A program made the position numbers and the translations under genes. Positions 60,801 through 64,000 of a stretch of DNA of 64,000 bases are shown piece after piece (within the stretch, counting starts at the first letter, position 1; each line of letters begins with the position of its first letter). This stretch comes from Isoetes taiwanensis (taxonomy: Eukaryota; Streptophyta; Lycopodiopsida; Isoetales; Isoetaceae): contig JAJEKV010000061.1 in NCBI GenBank assembly GCA_021234155.1, positions 248,001 through 312,000 on the forward strand, read 5' to 3'. Under the pieces are notes generated by a model. It had not been told where the DNA came from and ran no database searches. It was given only the letters and a program-made list of their open reading frames with translations.

Positions 60801-63800
60801 TCCCACAATCCACTCCACTCGGGATGTAGAGTCCCTCTTTTATAAGGAAGAAGTAGGACTACCTATAAAAAGAGGGGTCCTCTTACCAGAAGAAAAAGCA
60901 GTTGAAAGAATGCTTTCGTCGGCGTCAAATTATTATATCATCTTTATCTTATTAATTTATAAGGTGCATTGGACCCGAATACTATTTCATGATAGCAGAG
61001 ATAATTCAAGAACTAGTACAGCGGACTAGTTCAAGACCAACACAAAATGTCGGGGTTTTAAAATCTTGAAGTACATGAGACACGATGGGCCTTAAGTACC
61101 ATGGACGACTGATATAGTATAAAAACACTATATCATAATAGGCTATAGGGCCATTTACCATAGCATATGGTAACAAAACCTATTTCTTGTCCAAAAGCAA
61201 TAATATTGAGCTAACTTTGGTTTTGTAGAAGTGATGCGTTGCAGGATATCTCCGACAAATTAAGTCGATTTCTTCTTAGTACATGTTCTTTGCCAAGACT
61301 ACGGAGTTATGCAAACAATTACATTAAAAAGAACCTTGTTCAAGGCAAGATCACTTATCCCAACAATATCCTACGGTTTTAGGCATTACATGAGCTACAA
61401 ACCTTAGCCCATATAAATATCTAGATTTGAAAAATCATATTCCATAAAAGTGTAAAATCTTAGATTTTAAAGCATAAAAGTGTAAATCTCAAGTGTAAAT
61501 CTCAGAATTTTAAAAGTTCAAAAGTGTAAATCTCAAATTTTTTAAGAGTATAAGTTCAAGAATAACAGCAATGCGGCACTCTGGAGTTCAGGTTCGGTTC
61601 ATTATTCCATTTTCGTTAGCGATCAACTCTACTTGACAAAATGAAGACAATTAGAGGAGAGCAGGTACTGTGACCAACCAATACACAATTAGCATGATAA
61701 TGGTAAATGTGCAAGGGCCAAAAGGTACATTGGGTCTCTCGGTTTATCAACGATCACCAATTGTATCCTTTTGCCACGAGGGGTGACATTTAATAGAAAA
61801 GGACAACTGGAATATTAACATTTTAGCATTATAGACTTCCCATTTGATCTCAAGTATAACCATCGGACGAGGAGCAATTTCTTAGTGCAAATCTAGGCTA
61901 GTTATTATGATCTCAAAAATATTTAAACCTTGATCATCATGAGAGTCGGGTTCATAGCATATCATAAAAATATTTAACATTTTAACTTCCTCGGTCCGAT
62001 CTCAACTTTTTATATGAGCATTTCCAACATATTTTAAGATTTATTCAAGAATCATAGTCACTTCCAAAACATTACCACAATCCGAATATAATATTTAGAA
62101 TATAAACTTTTTGAATATAAGTAATTTAAGCATGTCATCTTTGGCGGCATTTGAACAACAAAGTAGCTAACCATAAGAGCTCATCTATGAGCGAAGCATC
62201 AAAGCTTGTTCTTGCGTCTTTGCATCATAAACAACCACTTTTCAATACTTGAAGGGAATATTAGCATGCTTGATTTACCATGGAACGGAACTAAGCATTG
62301 ATTTAAAAAGCGACATCAAGTCCAATATTGCACTTAAAGTTTATGATTCGAGGTGCCCATCTTATTAGGTCCAAATTTGTACGCTGGCCTCTATGAGTTT
62401 GAAGCCTCCTGGCTACTTACCACAGCTTCAAAGTGATGTACTAGCTAATTTTAAACATCATGACCACATTTTATGTTACATTTCTTAATGTGCAACACAA
62501 CATCCCTTCAATTTCTACGTAGCACAAGCTACCTTGTTAAAAGAACTGAAGTTCAAGCGTAATACATCATATCTTTTCCCATCTATAACTAGCCTTATCT
62601 TATTTCTGCTGCAACTTTATATCACCTATTAATATAAAACATCGCCTTTGCAAGCAACCAAGTGCAAAGTTTTACATCTTTTTGAATTCTGTCACGAGGA
62701 TCCTGTTCATGTTCCAGGAGGTAAAAACAATCATTTCATAAATTACCTTGTCGCATTTCATTTTAGACATATCCTGGGATGGCCCACATCGTTATATCAA
62801 AGGGAATAAAGGAAATAAACAACAAAACTTTGTTTATATATGAAACCTGTTCTTTCTTCATCCCTACCGGGACTAGTTATTCATTCCATCTTCACCGAAA
62901 ACAGATTACTAGTAGGCCATTACTTAACCTGGTTTTCGTGGCCTCCATTCTCTACACTTTTGCACTATTCTTTTGATCTTTATAGCCCCATTTCATTGAG
63001 GATTTGAAATCAGCACCATAGTTTGCAGATCAGCGAACCTCTTAAGATCGGCCATAGCTCAAGATCTGCATGTCATGTTTGTGGCTCAAAGCAAAACGAG
63101 CTGCAAACCGAGCTGAGCGCCACAGTCAACCGGCTAGAAGGAAAAATGAAACCTAAAATTTGATTACTTATTTTCCACAACTATCTTTGTTCAGAAACAT
63201 AGGATAAAAAATATGTATAAAGGGTATCATCTATATGGCCCAAGTAAAATAAATACCAACCGTCACCAAAGATAGTTCTTCAATTGACTTTTGCAATGTT
63301 CCACCATACCATTAATGAAAGTGGTGTACCATTGAAGACCCTCGCTTCCCATAAGCACTTAACATTAGAGTCCCTTAACTGGTACATGTTAGAAATTAGC
63401 GCCAAATGCACATAAACTTTTGAGGATTCATTTCCATGTCATATTCCCGGTGAGTTTATCTTTTGGAAAAATGATGCGATCATATAACATCCCTCATAGT
63501 CATATAGCTAGGCAACTTTTAGGCATATGCATCCATGCACCTTAGGCATATTACTCAAACGACAATGTATCTTGCCAGAACAATCCAACTAGCCATTGGC
63601 TATAACCTACCATATAACCTACCATGGAGGCCAAGATTTCAATTGTGAAGGCCCACCATATTATAAAGAACCACTTAGATTTCATGGTTGAGGCAACCCT
63701 AATGCAAAATGCAATAATACCATCGCTTGGTGATGCAAAGCTCATGGAGCAAAGTATTTAAGATATGAAGATTCGAAGAATATTCTTCTTCTTCTTCTTC

Positions 63801-63898
63801 TTCTTCTTCTTCTTCTTCTTCTTCTTCTTCTTCTTCTTCTTCTTCTTGTGGCAACTATTGTTCTTCTTCTTCTTCTTCTTCTTCTTCTTCTTCTTCTT
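60801..63898 (+). repeat. Array unit F1 (third sub-family, 3.1 kb)
   Basis: It keeps the post-tract inverted repeat (60849-60880) and shares GATGGGCCTTAAGTACCATG with E2. It also has the CGATTTCTTCTTAGTACATG segment (about 61264) and the ACAATTAGAGGAGAG and GGTACATTGGGTCTCTCGG boxes (61647, 61724). After about 61850 it is mostly unlike D or E. A minisatellite with about five copies of AAAAGTGTAAATCTCA-like sequence is at 61440-61550. A 65-codon frame at 62779-62976 shows no domain. The closing tract is at 63782-63898, interrupted by GTGGCAACTATTG at 63848-63860. Confidence 0.75.
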
Positions 63899-64000
63899 GA
63901 TACATCTTTGCCCGCGATTACATAGCAGGATTATTGTATACTACATTAATCAGGTACTCCTTCTGAGCAAAGACAACACTACTCAATATCCACCGCGTTA
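63899..64000 (+). repeat. Start of a further 5'-truncated unit
   Basis: The TTC tract is fused directly to TTGATACATCTTTGCCCG, the same kind of truncated start as at 28757, 31813 and 46344. The unit continues beyond the window. Confidence 0.65.

Noticed and set aside
28757-63898. Periodic array considered as a CRISPR or prophage-like system
   Set aside because: Units are kilobases long, with no short identical repeats and unique spacers, and no associated genes. The content is eukaryotic.

Overview
The window looks like repeat-dominated nuclear DNA of a land plant. The evidence is AT-rich sequence, long (TTC/GAA)n microsatellites, two insertions with Helitron termini, a broken hAT transposase gene with DUF659 and dimerisation regions, a pentatricopeptide-repeat (PPR) fragment and a probable D-type cyclin first exon. 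A seed-free plant such as a fern or lycophyte is possible, but the sequence alone does not settle the species. I see no intact protein-coding gene, no tRNA or rRNA gene, no CRISPR array and no bacterial-type operon. Many frames are broken. Differences between paralogous copies concentrate at CAG/CTG/CCG sites, so part of the breakage may be assembly or base-calling error.

Most of the window is one tandem array of diverged units of about 3-4 kb. Each unit ends in a (TTC)n tract, usually followed by a short inverted repeat built from GGAAGTAGGACC and its complement. From 1 to about 28.7 kb there are three copies of one unit type (A, B, C). A and B also carry a long-terminal-inverted-repeat element and a 2.3-2.5 kb block X, giving an approximately 9 kb higher-order repeat: about 1-8970 and 8971-17951. 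C lacks the element and block X. From 28.7 kb to the end there are at least ten more units in related sub-families, including one 100-N assembly gap at 40822-40921.

Nested insertions decorate the array. Copy A has a 2.6 kb Helitron-like insertion (3605-6230) with PPR and cyclin-D fragments. Copy C has a 9.7 kb insertion (18819-28497) with the same ends at the same target nucleotide, but a different interior that includes the hAT gene. Copy B has the unoccupied site (15217/15218). Copy B also carries a 277-bp small DNA transposon with a 3-bp target duplication that is absent from copy A, and a 2.4 kb palindromic repeat cluster inserted inside a terminal inverted repeat.

No genes here appear to work together as a pathway. 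The biology on show is repeat evolution: tandem amplification, inversion of an element core between its inverted repeats, Helitron gene-fragment acquisition with interior replacement, and repeated loss of about 0.6-1.2 kb at TTC-tract junctions.
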